From Prochlorococcus marinus XMU1411 (GTDB lineage Bacteria > Cyanobacteriota > Cyanobacteriia > PCC-6307 > Cyanobiaceae): a stretch of DNA of 64,000 bases. Below the pieces are notes generated by a model. The model searched no databases. It saw only the letters and a program-made list of their open reading frames with translations, and was not told the DNA's origin. Numbering within the stretch: position 1 is the stretch's first letter; the number at the start of each line of letters is the position of its first letter. Positions 46,212 to 54,346 of this stretch are shown here, piece by piece. A program made the translations under genes and the position numbers. The stretch spans positions 124,001 to 188,000 of the forward strand of contig NZ_JAAORI010000004.1 in the NCBI RefSeq assembly GCF_017696075.1, read 5' to 3'.

Positions 46212-46805
46212 ATGATACATAAAGAAAAGATAACTTCTAGTAAAGATATTTCTTTCTTAAACGATTATTGGTCTAGATATTACAAGATATTATTCGAAGC
46301 AAGAGATGATAAAAAATTGATTGAGGCAAGAGATCTCATTCTTAATACTACCGACCAAGGAGGTAAATTAATATTTGTAGGCAATGGTGCAAGCGCCTCA
46401 CTTGCAAGTCATGCTTCAACTGACTTTACTAAACAAGCAAAAATAAAATCTATCTCGTTTAATGATCACAATCTTATAACTGCCTTATCAAATGATTATG
46501 GATATGAAAAATGGGTAGAAAAAGCACTTTCCTATTATGCGGAGAAAAGAGATCTTGTTTTTTTTATAAGCGTTAGTGGACAATCTAAAAATTTAATCAA
46601 TGGATTTCATTACGCAAAGCAAAAAAATATTAAAACAATAAGTTTTACAGGCGCAGATAAAAAAAACTTATTAAATACAAATTCTGATTGTGCTCTTTGG
46701 GTAAATAGTAGAGCTTATAACATCGTCGAATCAATACATACTATTTGGTTGACCTTAATTATAGATTTAATTGTTGGTGAAGCAGAGTATTCTGTTTCCT
46801 CATAA
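46212..46805 (+). CDS. gmhA: SIS-domain sugar isomerase, GmhA-like
   Basis: GmhA converts sedoheptulose-7-P to D-glycero-D-manno-heptose-7-P. The 197-residue protein has a helical N terminus and a single SIS domain: LIFVGNGASASLASHASTDF, FFISVSGQSKNLINGF and ISFTGADKKN. The late segment NIVESIHTIWLTLIIDLIVG carries the Glu-x-x-His metal/active-site pair typical of GmhA/DiaA-like proteins. The substrate may differ, but HldE-like, HddC-like and GmhB-like genes on the facing strand (46882-49815) support heptose synthesis. It converges with the HldE-like gene, separated by a palindrome. Confidence 0.8.
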   Translation: MIHKEKITSSKDISFLNDYWSRYYKILFEARDDKKLIEARDLILNTTDQGGKLIFVGNGASASLASHASTDFTKQAKIKSISFNDHNLITALSNDYGYEKWVEKALSYYAEKRDLVFFISVSGQSKNLINGFHYAKQKNIKTISFTGADKKNLLNTNSDCALWVNSRAYNIVESIHTIWLTLIIDLIVGEAEYSVSS

Positions 46806-46859
46806 AGAACTTATAAGATAATTATGTATTTGAAGATTGATTATAAATTTTTAAAGTAA

Positions 46860-46890
46860 TTTAATTAATTTAATTGATAAATTAATTAAA
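46860..46890. terminator. A/T palindrome between convergent gmhA and the HldE-like gene
   Basis: TTTAATTAATTT (46860-46871) and its exact reverse complement (46879-46890) flank a 7-base loop. The repeat lies between two convergent genes and covers the stop codon region of the minus-strand gene. It could act as a bidirectional terminator or transcript end stabiliser. The stem is A/T only, so the call is cautious. Confidence 0.35.
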
Positions 46891-48378
46891 TATTTCTATT
46901 AATTTATCCCTAATTTGACTCATATCTATTGATCTATTCCCCATATTTTGAACAGCAATTCCAGCCATGCAACAACCCAATGCTGCGGAAATCATTATGG
47001 ATTGATTTGAAGACATACCTGTTGCCATAACTGCCAACAATGAATCGCCAGCACCTGTAACGTCTAAAGGGTTTACGCTTAGAGCAGGAAATGATTGTCT
47101 TAATATTTTCGTTTTATCATTACAGTCGTATATCAAAAAACCTTCATGACTTAACTTCATTAATAGATTGGCAGTATTTGTTTCCTTTATTATCTTTTGT
47201 GCTATAACCTCAAGACCTGACTCCTTATCCTGAAGAGCAATACGAGCTTCTTTTTCATTTGGACAAATCAATGTAAATTTTTTGAATTTCGTTACTGATC
47301 CTATCTGACTACTACATTGTAAATCACCAAATAATGGTATTTTGTATTTCGTAGCCAAGTCGATTATTACTTCTAGTATTTTTGGGGTGATAACGCCATA
47401 AACAAAGTCTGAGACAACAATTCCATCAGATATAGGGATGTTTTCTTTTAATATGTTTATTATCTTTTTTTCAATATTTTCATTTATTTTTTTTTCTTCA
47501 ATCCTACTAACTCTAAAAATTTTTTGATTATCAACCATATATCTTTTTTTAAATGTAGTTGGCCTAGTCTTATCTTTTATCAAGTAAGTTTTTATTCCTT
47601 TTTTATTCAACTCTTGCTGTGTGTAATTACCGATATCATCCTCCCCAATTACTGAAATATATTTAGCTTCAGCTCCAAGTGCATTAATATGAGACGCGAC
47701 AATAGAAGCTCCACCTAAAAAGTTTTTATAATTCATTTCTTTCACAACAATTACTGGCGCTTCTGAACTTAGTCCTAAAGGTTCACAAGCAAGATATTGA
47801 TCAATAATTGTATCCCCGATAACTATTATTTTAGTTGATTCCCATTTTTCTAAAGCACTCAAAAGTATTTCAAGGTTTAAAGATTGTCTTGAAATAGATT
47901 CACGAAATTGTTTATACCTATCTTTTTGAATTTTACTCAGAGATTTATCTAAAAGGTTTGTAGATGAATATGTTATTTCCCCAGCATGAAAAAGGATTTC
48001 TTTCTGATTATTTTTATGAATTTTGATAGCAGACTTTATATTTTGTGTTTGTTCTTTTTCATGATTCTTGCCAAAAATTAAAACTTCTGGATTAACTATA
48101 CTTACTGCCGCTTCTAACTCGTCACCTTCTAAAAGTATTATATGATCAACTATATCTAGATGGGCTATGGTAGTAGCTCTCTCTTTCTGGTTAAATTGCA
48201 ATTTTACTTTCTCAACTTTAGGATTATCCCCCATTAGAACTAATATTAGAGATTGACCTTGTTGTTTAGCATAATTTAAATATCTAATATGACCATGATG
48301 AAAAGAACTGAAATGACCATATACCATGGAACATTTTTTTACTGGATAAGCATCTTTAATTGAATATATCTTTGTCAT
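46882..48378 (-). CDS. HldE-like bifunctional enzyme with reversed domain order (cytidylyltransferase-type domain then PfkB sugar kinase)
   Basis: The 498-residue protein starts with a nucleotidyltransferase of the HxGH family: YGHFSSFHHGHIRYL (HHGH at 27-30) and GDNPKVEKVKLQFNQKERA within residues 1-135. Residues 180-495 are a PfkB/RfaE kinase, with IVIGDTIIDQYLACEPLGLS, FLGGASIVASHINAL, FRVSRIEEKKI and NPLDVTGAGDSLLAVMATGM. In E. coli HldE the kinase is N-terminal and the transferase C-terminal, so the order here is swapped. It may activate a heptose-type sugar 1-phosphate. It is the last gene of the 55.3-46.9 kb operon. Confidence 0.83.
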   Translation of the reverse strand: MTKIYSIKDAYPVKKCSMVYGHFSSFHHGHIRYLNYAKQQGQSLILVLMGDNPKVEKVKLQFNQKERATTIAHLDIVDHIILLEGDELEAAVSIVNPEVLIFGKNHEKEQTQNIKSAIKIHKNNQKEILFHAGEITYSSTNLLDKSLSKIQKDRYKQFRESISRQSLNLEILLSALEKWESTKIIVIGDTIIDQYLACEPLGLSSEAPVIVVKEMNYKNFLGGASIVASHINALGAEAKYISVIGEDDIGNYTQQELNKKGIKTYLIKDKTRPTTFKKRYMVDNQKIFRVSRIEEKKINENIEKKIINILKENIPISDGIVVSDFVYGVITPKILEVIIDLATKYKIPLFGDLQCSSQIGSVTKFKKFTLICPNEKEARIALQDKESGLEVIAQKIIKETNTANLLMKLSHEGFLIYDCNDKTKILRQSFPALSVNPLDVTGAGDSLLAVMATGMSSNQSIMISAALGCCMAGIAVQNMGNRSIDMSQIRDKLIEIFN

Positions 48379-48424
48379 ACTTCTATTTATTATTTTTATT
48401 TTACACTAATAAAAATATACAATT

Positions 48425-49138
48425 TTAATTTTTAAAAGTATTTTTAGCTAATTCTAAAGTCTCAGGAGTTCCAATATCAATAAATGGCTTATCAGTATGA
48501 AATGTTTGTATTTTGCCAATAAAATCTGGGATAATATCTAAGCTAAAATCATAATAATTTGATAGTGGTTCTTCAAGAGAATCGAATAAATTTTCTTCAA
48601 ATATATAAATAGCAGCATTTGCTCTATTGGATGGAGGATTTTGAATTTTTTCATGAAATCTCTTTACTAAACCTTTCTTATCTATTTCTACTATCCCACT
48701 TGAAGATGGATTAGGGCTATTAAATGTAAGCATAGTAAAAATTGCATTGCGCGACCTTTTATAGTGTGCTTTTAAGAGTAGAGATAAATCAAAGTCTGTT
48801 ACATTATCAGCATGAATCAAAATTCCAATTGAATTTTCGAAAAAATTTTTATTATGAATAAGAGTGCCAGCAGTTCCAAGCAATTTTTTTTCTCTAGAAA
48901 TAGATAGTTTCATTTTTTTATAATTTAAATCATGAATATAATTCTCAACTTTTTCGGCTTTATAGTGCGTGTTTATCAAAACTGCTTCTGTTCCTATTCT
49001 ATCTAATTCTTTTAACCATCTTCCTAAAACTGGGGCACCTGATACTTTAACAAGACATTTAGGAATGCTAGTGGTTAGGGGCTTTAATCTACTTCCAATT
49101 CCTGCTGCTAAAATTAAGGCCCTTACTCTTTTTGTCAT
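48425..49138 (-). CDS. Sugar-1-phosphate nucleotidyltransferase, HddC-like
   Basis: The 237-residue protein has the signature ALILAAGIGSRLKPLTTSIPKCLV, followed by GTEAVLINTHYKAEKV and LLGTAGTLIHNKNFF. The metal-binding LIHADNVTDFD follows, then KPFIDIGTPETLELA near the end. This size and the INTHYKAE/FIDIGTPE blocks fit the group containing HddC (D-manno-heptose-1-P guanylyltransferase) and MurNAc/GlcNAc-1-P uridylyltransferases. Its place between GmhB-like and HldE-like genes favours the heptose role. Two activating enzymes in one operon would be redundant, unless two sugars are made. Confidence 0.8.
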   Translation of the reverse strand: MTKRVRALILAAGIGSRLKPLTTSIPKCLVKVSGAPVLGRWLKELDRIGTEAVLINTHYKAEKVENYIHDLNYKKMKLSISREKKLLGTAGTLIHNKNFFENSIGILIHADNVTDFDLSLLLKAHYKRSRNAIFTMLTFNSPNPSSSGIVEIDKKGLVKRFHEKIQNPPSNRANAAIYIFEENLFDSLEEPLSNYYDFSLDIIPDFIGKIQTFHTDKPFIDIGTPETLELAKNTFKN

Positions 49139-49179
49139 TTTAAAAAATAATTTATAAATTAAATATCATTTATTTGTAA

Positions 49180-49815
49180 TTACAGTTTAATTAATAGATC
49201 GATCGGGAACGACTTCATATCATTTATTAGATACAATGAACTCCTATTTTTATAATTTTGGAAAAATTTTACAACTGAATCTTTTTCTTTTTTTCCATGA
49301 CCTGTTTCGGTATGAATAACATTAACTATACCAGCATTTATTCCAGCGATTAAATCACTTAGTCGATCACCCAAAATTATTGATTTTTTAATATCTATAT
49401 TAATCTTTTTAGCTACATAATTTATCATTTTTGGACTTGGTTTACGCCAGCTATCTTTTTTTGATTCAGGACCCAAACCATTTGCTAATATTGCATTTAT
49501 TGGAAATGGTGATCCAATATCTCTAATAATCCTTTTTGTAACAAGTTCATAATCTTCCCATGAAAAAACCCCCCTTGCTATACCTGATTGATTTGATATT
49601 ACGACTACATACCATCCGTTATTTCTGGCAAGATGCATGATTTTTAAAATCCCTTTTTCAATTTCAACCTTTTCTGGTTCTTTTAGGTAATGGCATTCTT
49701 TAATTAAGACGCCATCTCTATCTAAGAATAAGCAAGGCCTTTTTATGTTCCTTATAGAATCAAATTCATGGAATTTGCTTTCAAAATATTTACAATTTAA
49801 TCCTTCAATTAACAT
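49180..49815 (-). CDS. gmhB: HAD phosphatase, GmhB-like (heptose 1,7-bisphosphate phosphatase)
   Basis: The 211-residue protein has the GmhB order of motifs: LFLDRDGVLIKECHYLKEP (nucleophile Asp and acid Asp), VVVISNQSGIARGVFSW, the linker, WRKPSPKMI with the catalytic Lys, and SIILGDRLSDLIAGINAG. GmhB from E. coli has a Cys/His zinc site between the second and third blocks. Here the corresponding NGLGPESKKDSWRKP stretch has no Cys, so zinc is probably not bound. It should dephosphorylate the bisphosphate before nucleotide transfer by the HddC-like enzyme next door. Confidence 0.8.
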   Translation of the reverse strand: MLIEGLNCKYFESKFHEFDSIRNIKRPCLFLDRDGVLIKECHYLKEPEKVEIEKGILKIMHLARNNGWYVVVISNQSGIARGVFSWEDYELVTKRIIRDIGSPFPINAILANGLGPESKKDSWRKPSPKMINYVAKKINIDIKKSIILGDRLSDLIAGINAGIVNVIHTETGHGKKEKDSVVKFFQNYKNRSSLYLINDMKSFPIDLLIKL

Positions 49816-49837
49816 CTATAAATTCATGAAATATATT

Positions 49838-51034
49838 TTATTTTATAATTTTTTTAATTATATACTTAGAAGTTTGAAAACAGCATGTCCAAGCTGGAGA
49901 AATTGAATTAATCAAATGATACTTATTATCATTATTCAAAAAAATAAAATCCATTTCTAAAGAATTATTTTTTTTATTTATTAATTGTGGTCTTATGCCT
50001 GGTGAATACCACTCAAATAAATTTTGTATGAGTTTAAAATGTGTTAACTTTTGAGCCTCTTTAATAAATTTATCTTTATTTAAAAATGAAATTTCTTTAA
50101 GAGCCAGATCTCTAAATTTAAAATTATTTTTCAAAAACAAACTTGATTGGGTAGCCAAAATTTTTGGTAACAAATTCATATCAATTCCCTTAAATAATGA
50201 ATAATTTTCTGGCGAGAATGCTGGTAAAGCAGTGGGACCTAGTTTTAAATATTTATCAAAAGTTAGAGTTGTATGAATTCCCAAAAATGGCGTTTCAATA
50301 TTTGGAACAGGATAAATATGACAATTAAAATTTCTTAACACATGCTTTGATTTTAAATATAATCCCTTAAATGGAAGAATTTCATAATTAGTTTTTAGTC
50401 CAAGTAATTTTGCGATTTCTAGACAATAGCCTCCAGAATTATTAATTAGCACATCATAGAAATATTTTTTACCTTTTTGGTCAATAACATAATTATCTGA
50501 AGCGCCTATAATTTTTGTTGAATATATAATATTAACTCCTAGTTCGATTAATTCTTTTTCTAAATTATTTATTAAAGCCCTAGGAGAAGCACTCCAAGTA
50601 TTAGGCGACCATAAGAATTTATCTACAGTTTTTGCTAATGGTTCATAATATTGAAGATCTTTTTCTAATAGAAGTTCTACATTGCAATTATTTCTTTTGC
50701 CTCTTTCATATAACAACTCAAGTGTATTAATTTCAGAGGGATTTCTCGTGATTACAACTTTGCCACATTTATTTATTGGAATACCATTTTGAATGCAATA
50801 TTGTCTCATTAATTTATTTGCATTTGAACAAAATTTTCCTTTTTGGGAATTTGGATCATAATAAAATCCAGCATGAATTACCCCACTATTTCTTCTTGAT
50901 GCGTGGGAACCTAATTCTCCCTCTTTTTCAATAAGTAGTACCTTCTTAAAAAATCCACTCTTGATAGCTTCTCTAGCAGTAGTTAAGCCTATTATGCCAC
51001 CACCAATAATTAATAAGGATCCGATTTTTTTCAT
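49838..51034 (-). CDS. FAD-dependent oxidoreductase, L-2-hydroxyglutarate oxidase (LhgO)-like
   Basis: The 398-residue DAO-family protein has the dinucleotide motif IIGGGIIGLTTAREAIKSG at residue 9, then VLLIEKEGELGSHASRRNSG and VIHAGFYYDPNSQKGKFC, which match LhgO. YDVLINNSGGYCLEIAKLLG and LPFKGLYLKSKHV follow. LhgO oxidises L-2-hydroxyglutarate, but homologues inside polysaccharide loci probably act on a 2-hydroxy or polyol sugar intermediate. It lies between the transketolase-like pair and the heptose genes in an unbroken minus-strand operon, so a sugar-related redox step is more likely than central metabolism. That is inferred. Confidence 0.8.
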   Translation of the reverse strand: MKKIGSLLIIGGGIIGLTTAREAIKSGFFKKVLLIEKEGELGSHASRRNSGVIHAGFYYDPNSQKGKFCSNANKLMRQYCIQNGIPINKCGKVVITRNPSEINTLELLYERGKRNNCNVELLLEKDLQYYEPLAKTVDKFLWSPNTWSASPRALINNLEKELIELGVNIIYSTKIIGASDNYVIDQKGKKYFYDVLINNSGGYCLEIAKLLGLKTNYEILPFKGLYLKSKHVLRNFNCHIYPVPNIETPFLGIHTTLTFDKYLKLGPTALPAFSPENYSLFKGIDMNLLPKILATQSSLFLKNNFKFRDLALKEISFLNKDKFIKEAQKLTHFKLIQNLFEWYSPGIRPQLINKKNNSLEMDFIFLNNDNKYHLINSISPAWTCCFQTSKYIIKKIIK

Positions 51035-51090
51035 TAAAAATTTTTTTCTAATTAAATTTCATATCTTTAGAGATAAATTCTAAATATTTA

Positions 51091-52011
51091 TTAACTAGAA
51101 AAATATTGCTTTATCAAAGACATGTCTAATCCACTTTTTTTTAAAAGTTCTTTATGTCCATATATTTCGAAAATATATTTATGTTTTAAATTCATATTCG
51201 AAAAATTATGCTTTAAATTTAAAGGTAATAGTTCAGATGCTAAAGCTTCATATAAACCCCCAGATTGATAATGCTCTTCTATGATTAGGATATTAGATTC
51301 TTTTTCTAAATTTGAAATAATTTCAACTAAAACTTTGATGCTATCATTATTTATTTTAGACAAACAAATAAGAGACGCATCAATATTATTTGAATCTATT
51401 TCACTTAAAATTGAATAAGAAATACTTCCATGAGTAAGAATAATATTTTTACTTAAATTCTTACTTTTAAAACAAAAAATATTCTCAAACAACTTTACTC
51501 TATTCTCTAAATTATTTTCTCCTCCTTTAGATAATCTTATATACGAAGGCTCTTTCTTATCTTTACTAAGCAGATAACTTTTATTAAGAGTATCTACAAC
51601 ATTTTGTGGGTCAAAAGGACAAAAAATATTCAAATTTGGAATTGTACGCGCCAAAGCTATGTCTTCACAGGAGTGATGAGTAGAGCCTAATTTGTCATAA
51701 GCTAATCCGCCACCTACTCCCACAAGAATTACATTTTGATTATTTATACCTATATCAACTCTTATCTGCTCATAAGCCCGCATTATTAAAAAAGGAATAA
51801 TAGTGTAAACAAAAACAATTTTTCCTTCTGAGGCTAAACCTGCAGCTACTGAAACCATATTTTGTTCAGCTATCCCACAATTTATAAATCTATCTGGAAA
51901 CTTATCTATAAATTCGTCAAATATTTTGAATCCAATATCTCCCGCTAATAAATAAATATTTGAATCTTTAGTTGCAAGTTCAACTAATTCTTTAGAGAAA
52001 GCATTCCTAAT
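51091..52011 (-). CDS. Transketolase-like, C-terminal subunit (apparent ATT start)
   Basis: The protein has the transketolase pyrimidine-binding and C-terminal domains. Visible segments are NIYLLAGDIGFKIFDEFID, NCGIAEQNMVSVAAGLASEG with the catalytic Glu, VGGGLAYDKLGSTHHSCEDI and a LIIEEHYQSGGLYEALASEL end. An ATG-started reading begins only at 51858 (255 residues) and would lose the first 51 residues. These are present and conserved in the same frame. The family's expected Met sits at an ATT (52011-52009), giving RNAFSKELVELATKDS next and 306 residues in total. The ATT overlaps the TAG of the N-terminal subunit. A sequencing error or mutated ATG is the alternative. Confidence 0.78.
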   Translation of the reverse strand: MRNAFSKELVELATKDSNIYLLAGDIGFKIFDEFIDKFPDRFINCGIAEQNMVSVAAGLASEGKIVFVYTIIPFLIMRAYEQIRVDIGINNQNVILVGVGGGLAYDKLGSTHHSCEDIALARTIPNLNIFCPFDPQNVVDTLNKSYLLSKDKKEPSYIRLSKGGENNLENRVKLFENIFCFKSKNLSKNIILTHGSISYSILSEIDSNNIDASLICLSKINNDSIKVLVEIISNLEKESNILIIEEHYQSGGLYEALASELLPLNLKHNFSNMNLKHKYIFEIYGHKELLKKSGLDMSLIKQYFSS

Positions 52012-52813
52012 TTTTCTGTTCCTCCAATTCTCTTAAAGCAATTTCATATTCATGATCTTTTATTTTTCTATGATGCCATTTAGGGTCAGCCTCCATAAAA
52101 GAAACTCCTTTTCCTTTGATAGTATCACAAATTAAAACCAAAGGTTTTTCCTTTAGAAATTCAGGATTAAAATGATTATTTATTTCTTCAACTAAATTAT
52201 CAATATTATGGCCATCTATTCTTTTAGCCTCTAAACTCATTCCTCCAATTTTTAATTCTAGGTTCTCTACAGAAAGTATTTCATCGGTTCTTGCAAGAGA
52301 TTCTTGTCTATTATTGTCAATCATAACTAAAATATTATTTAAATTATGTTGTGCCAGAAACATTAACGCTTCCCAAATCGAGCCCTCATTCATTTCTCCA
52401 TCTCCAAGGATACAAATATATTTTTTGTTTTTATTCGCGAATGCTTTCCCACAAGAAATTGATAATCCATGACCAAGAGATCCAGTAGACCATGTTATTG
52501 AATTAGTTGACCCTTTTTTTGGGTGGCCTCCAAATCCAGATTTTTCATTATAAAAATTATTTAATGCATTATTTTTTAATTCACCAGTTCTTACAAGCGT
52601 TGCTATCCAAGCAAGGAGACAATGACCCTTACTCAAAATTAACTCAAAAGAAGAGAACCCTTTAAAGGCGTAAATACTCGATAACATGTCAATTACACTA
52701 AGGGAGCCTCCTAGGTGCCCCCCTTTTACCCTATAAACAGTTTTAATAATATCAATACGACTTAGATAGGAATATTCTTTCGCTTTTACTGAAAATGTCC
52801 TTAAGTTCTGCAT
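52007..52813 (-). CDS. Transketolase-like, N-terminal (thiamine diphosphate-binding) subunit
   Basis: The 268-residue protein from the ATG at 52813 carries the TPP domain of split transketolases: VYRVKGGHLGGSLSVIDML, LSKGHCLLAWIATL, GGHPKKGSTNSITWSTGSLG with HGLSISCGKAFA, and CILGDGEMNEGSIWEALMF as the GDG-x(n)-N TPP motif. GVSFMEADPKWHHRKI is at the end. The start overlaps the phosphotransferase gene upstream by about 60 bases; starting later would remove conserved helix residues. Split transketolase pairs in sugar loci transfer a ketol unit to make unusual or branched sugars. The real acceptor is not known here. Confidence 0.87.
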   Translation of the reverse strand: MQNLRTFSVKAKEYSYLSRIDIIKTVYRVKGGHLGGSLSVIDMLSSIYAFKGFSSFELILSKGHCLLAWIATLVRTGELKNNALNNFYNEKSGFGGHPKKGSTNSITWSTGSLGHGLSISCGKAFANKNKKYICILGDGEMNEGSIWEALMFLAQHNLNNILVMIDNNRQESLARTDEILSVENLELKIGGMSLEAKRIDGHNIDNLVEEINNHFNPEFLKEKPLVLICDTIKGKGVSFMEADPKWHHRKIKDHEYEIALRELEEQKN

Positions 52814-53702
52814 GTTCAATTAATTTTTGGCTTGCTTCAATATATAGTTCAGATTTTTTTAACTGATCCTTTAATATAATATTATATCTTTTAATTCTAG
52901 AAGGATCAGCTAGAGCTCTTAAATTCCATATATTAGGTAAAAATTCATTTAAAACTATTAAGCTCCATTTAAGAGAGAAGAAACAACTGAATAAGTGTAA
53001 ATTAACTAAATCCTTTTTGGATATAAGTTCATTTAGAAAAAATTTTGACCAAATGTCTCTTTTTGTCAATAAAGATTGATTTCTTGGATGAATTAAATAA
53101 TCTATATATTGCTTAATTGGTGAATCAAGACCTGCATATTCTAAATCAATTATATATGATTTTCTATTTTTATTAACTATCGAATTAAGAATACATGTAT
53201 CTGCATGACTAAAAGTTAATTCTGAAAAGATCTCTAAATTTTTAAATTTATCTTCTATAAAAATTAATTTATTTTTTATTTTATTTAGTATTCTTTGATA
53301 ATCTTTATTAGAAATATAGTCATTATTTAAATGCTGATTTAATCTCTTTAATATTTGCTGAAAAGCAATATTTGGGCTCTCAAAAGATTCTTTAGAATAT
53401 AGTAATAATTTTTCTGGTGATCTCAATGTATTTTTTATAATTTTGATAATTAGATCTTCATAAAGATATGTTTTTTGTTCTCCATCAATAAAAATTTCTT
53501 CGATATATTCATAATAAATAGAATTATTTTCTCGATTTATATTAATTATTTTTGGAGTAATTTCAATTGGCAATTTTTGAAGATAAGTTGAGATAAAATA
53601 CTCTTGATAAAAATTTATTTTTCTTTCTTTAGAAAAAGTTTTTTTTAATAAGCAAGTATCATTAACAAATATTTTCTGTATAGCACTATTTCCATGATTC
53701 AT
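52752..53702 (-). CDS. APH/choline-kinase-like phosphotransferase
   Basis: The 316-residue protein has the kinase-fold landmarks of aminoglycoside and choline kinases. TFSHADTCILNSIV carries a His-Ala-Asp-x4-Asn catalytic loop, and SYIIDLEYAGLDSP matches the metal-binding Asp with the usual Glu-Tyr-Ala-Gly-x-D. A QKIFVNDTCLLKK strand pair at the start resembles the ATP lobe. It lies 2 bases from the HAD gene and overlaps the transketolase N subunit. With the HAD phosphatase it may phosphorylate or trim a small sugar or polyol. It is not similar in sequence to the phosphotransferase half at 42134-43720. Confidence 0.68.
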   Translation of the reverse strand: MNHGNSAIQKIFVNDTCLLKKTFSKERKINFYQEYFISTYLQKLPIEITPKIININRENNSIYYEYIEEIFIDGEQKTYLYEDLIIKIIKNTLRSPEKLLLYSKESFESPNIAFQQILKRLNQHLNNDYISNKDYQRILNKIKNKLIFIEDKFKNLEIFSELTFSHADTCILNSIVNKNRKSYIIDLEYAGLDSPIKQYIDYLIHPRNQSLLTKRDIWSKFFLNELISKKDLVNLHLFSCFFSLKWSLIVLNEFLPNIWNLRALADPSRIKRYNIILKDQLKKSELYIEASQKLIEHAELKDIFSKSERIFLSKSY

Positions 53703-53704
53703 AA

Positions 53705-54346
53705 TTATGAGCCATTAAGGTTTTTATAAATATCATTCCATGAATTTATATTTATTACCGATAAGTCTTGATTAATTTTTACTGGCTCAATTAAATTTGA
53801 ACCTTGAAAGAGGAAATTTATACATTGATCTCCAGGCTTTAAATAATCTAAATATTCTTTATGAATACTAATAAGATCATCTATTAATATTTGAGGCTTA
53901 ATATGCTTTATTAAATCAATTTTTTCTTTTTTAGTTTCACAGAATATTACTCCTGATATATATGGCGACAAACTAGTTTCCTTAATCCATTTAAAAATTC
54001 TCAATAATGATATTTCTCTGATATTAATTTTAGAACTAGAACCCATTCCATAATTAGTTCTATGACTAATTAAATATAATTTATATCCTTTATTAGCTAA
54101 AAAAATAAGGCTATTTATTGATCCTTCATAAAACTGAATTCCATGAACCTTAGAGTAAATATCAGATTGTACATTTTGCCAAATATCATCGCCTAATTTC
54201 GACTTTATTATCTCCTTTATTTTAAATACTGATTGTTTAGGATCTATATAATTTACAAAAAAATCAGCATCTATATTTTTTATAAAATTTGCAATAGCTA
54301 ATCTATAATCTACAAGAGTATTATCAATATCAACTATTGCCTTCAT
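53705..54346 (-). CDS. HAD-superfamily hydrolase
   Basis: The 213-residue protein begins KAIVDIDNTLVDYRLAIANF, which is HAD motif I with both Asp residues. YKLYLISHRTNYGM supplies the motif II Ser and following His-Arg. KEKIDLIKHIKPQILIDDLI carries the Lys and the acidic motif IV pair. The overall form resembles NT5C/NagD-like small-molecule phosphatases or the polysaccharide-associated HAD proteins. It overlaps the epimerase gene upstream by four bases and is 2 bases from the phosphotransferase. The substrate is unknown; a sugar phosphate is likely from context. Confidence 0.75.
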   Translation of the reverse strand: MKAIVDIDNTLVDYRLAIANFIKNIDADFFVNYIDPKQSVFKIKEIIKSKLGDDIWQNVQSDIYSKVHGIQFYEGSINSLIFLANKGYKLYLISHRTNYGMGSSSKINIREISLLRIFKWIKETSLSPYISGVIFCETKKEKIDLIKHIKPQILIDDLISIHKEYLDYLKPGDQCINFLFQGSNLIEPVKINQDLSVININSWNDIYKNLNGS

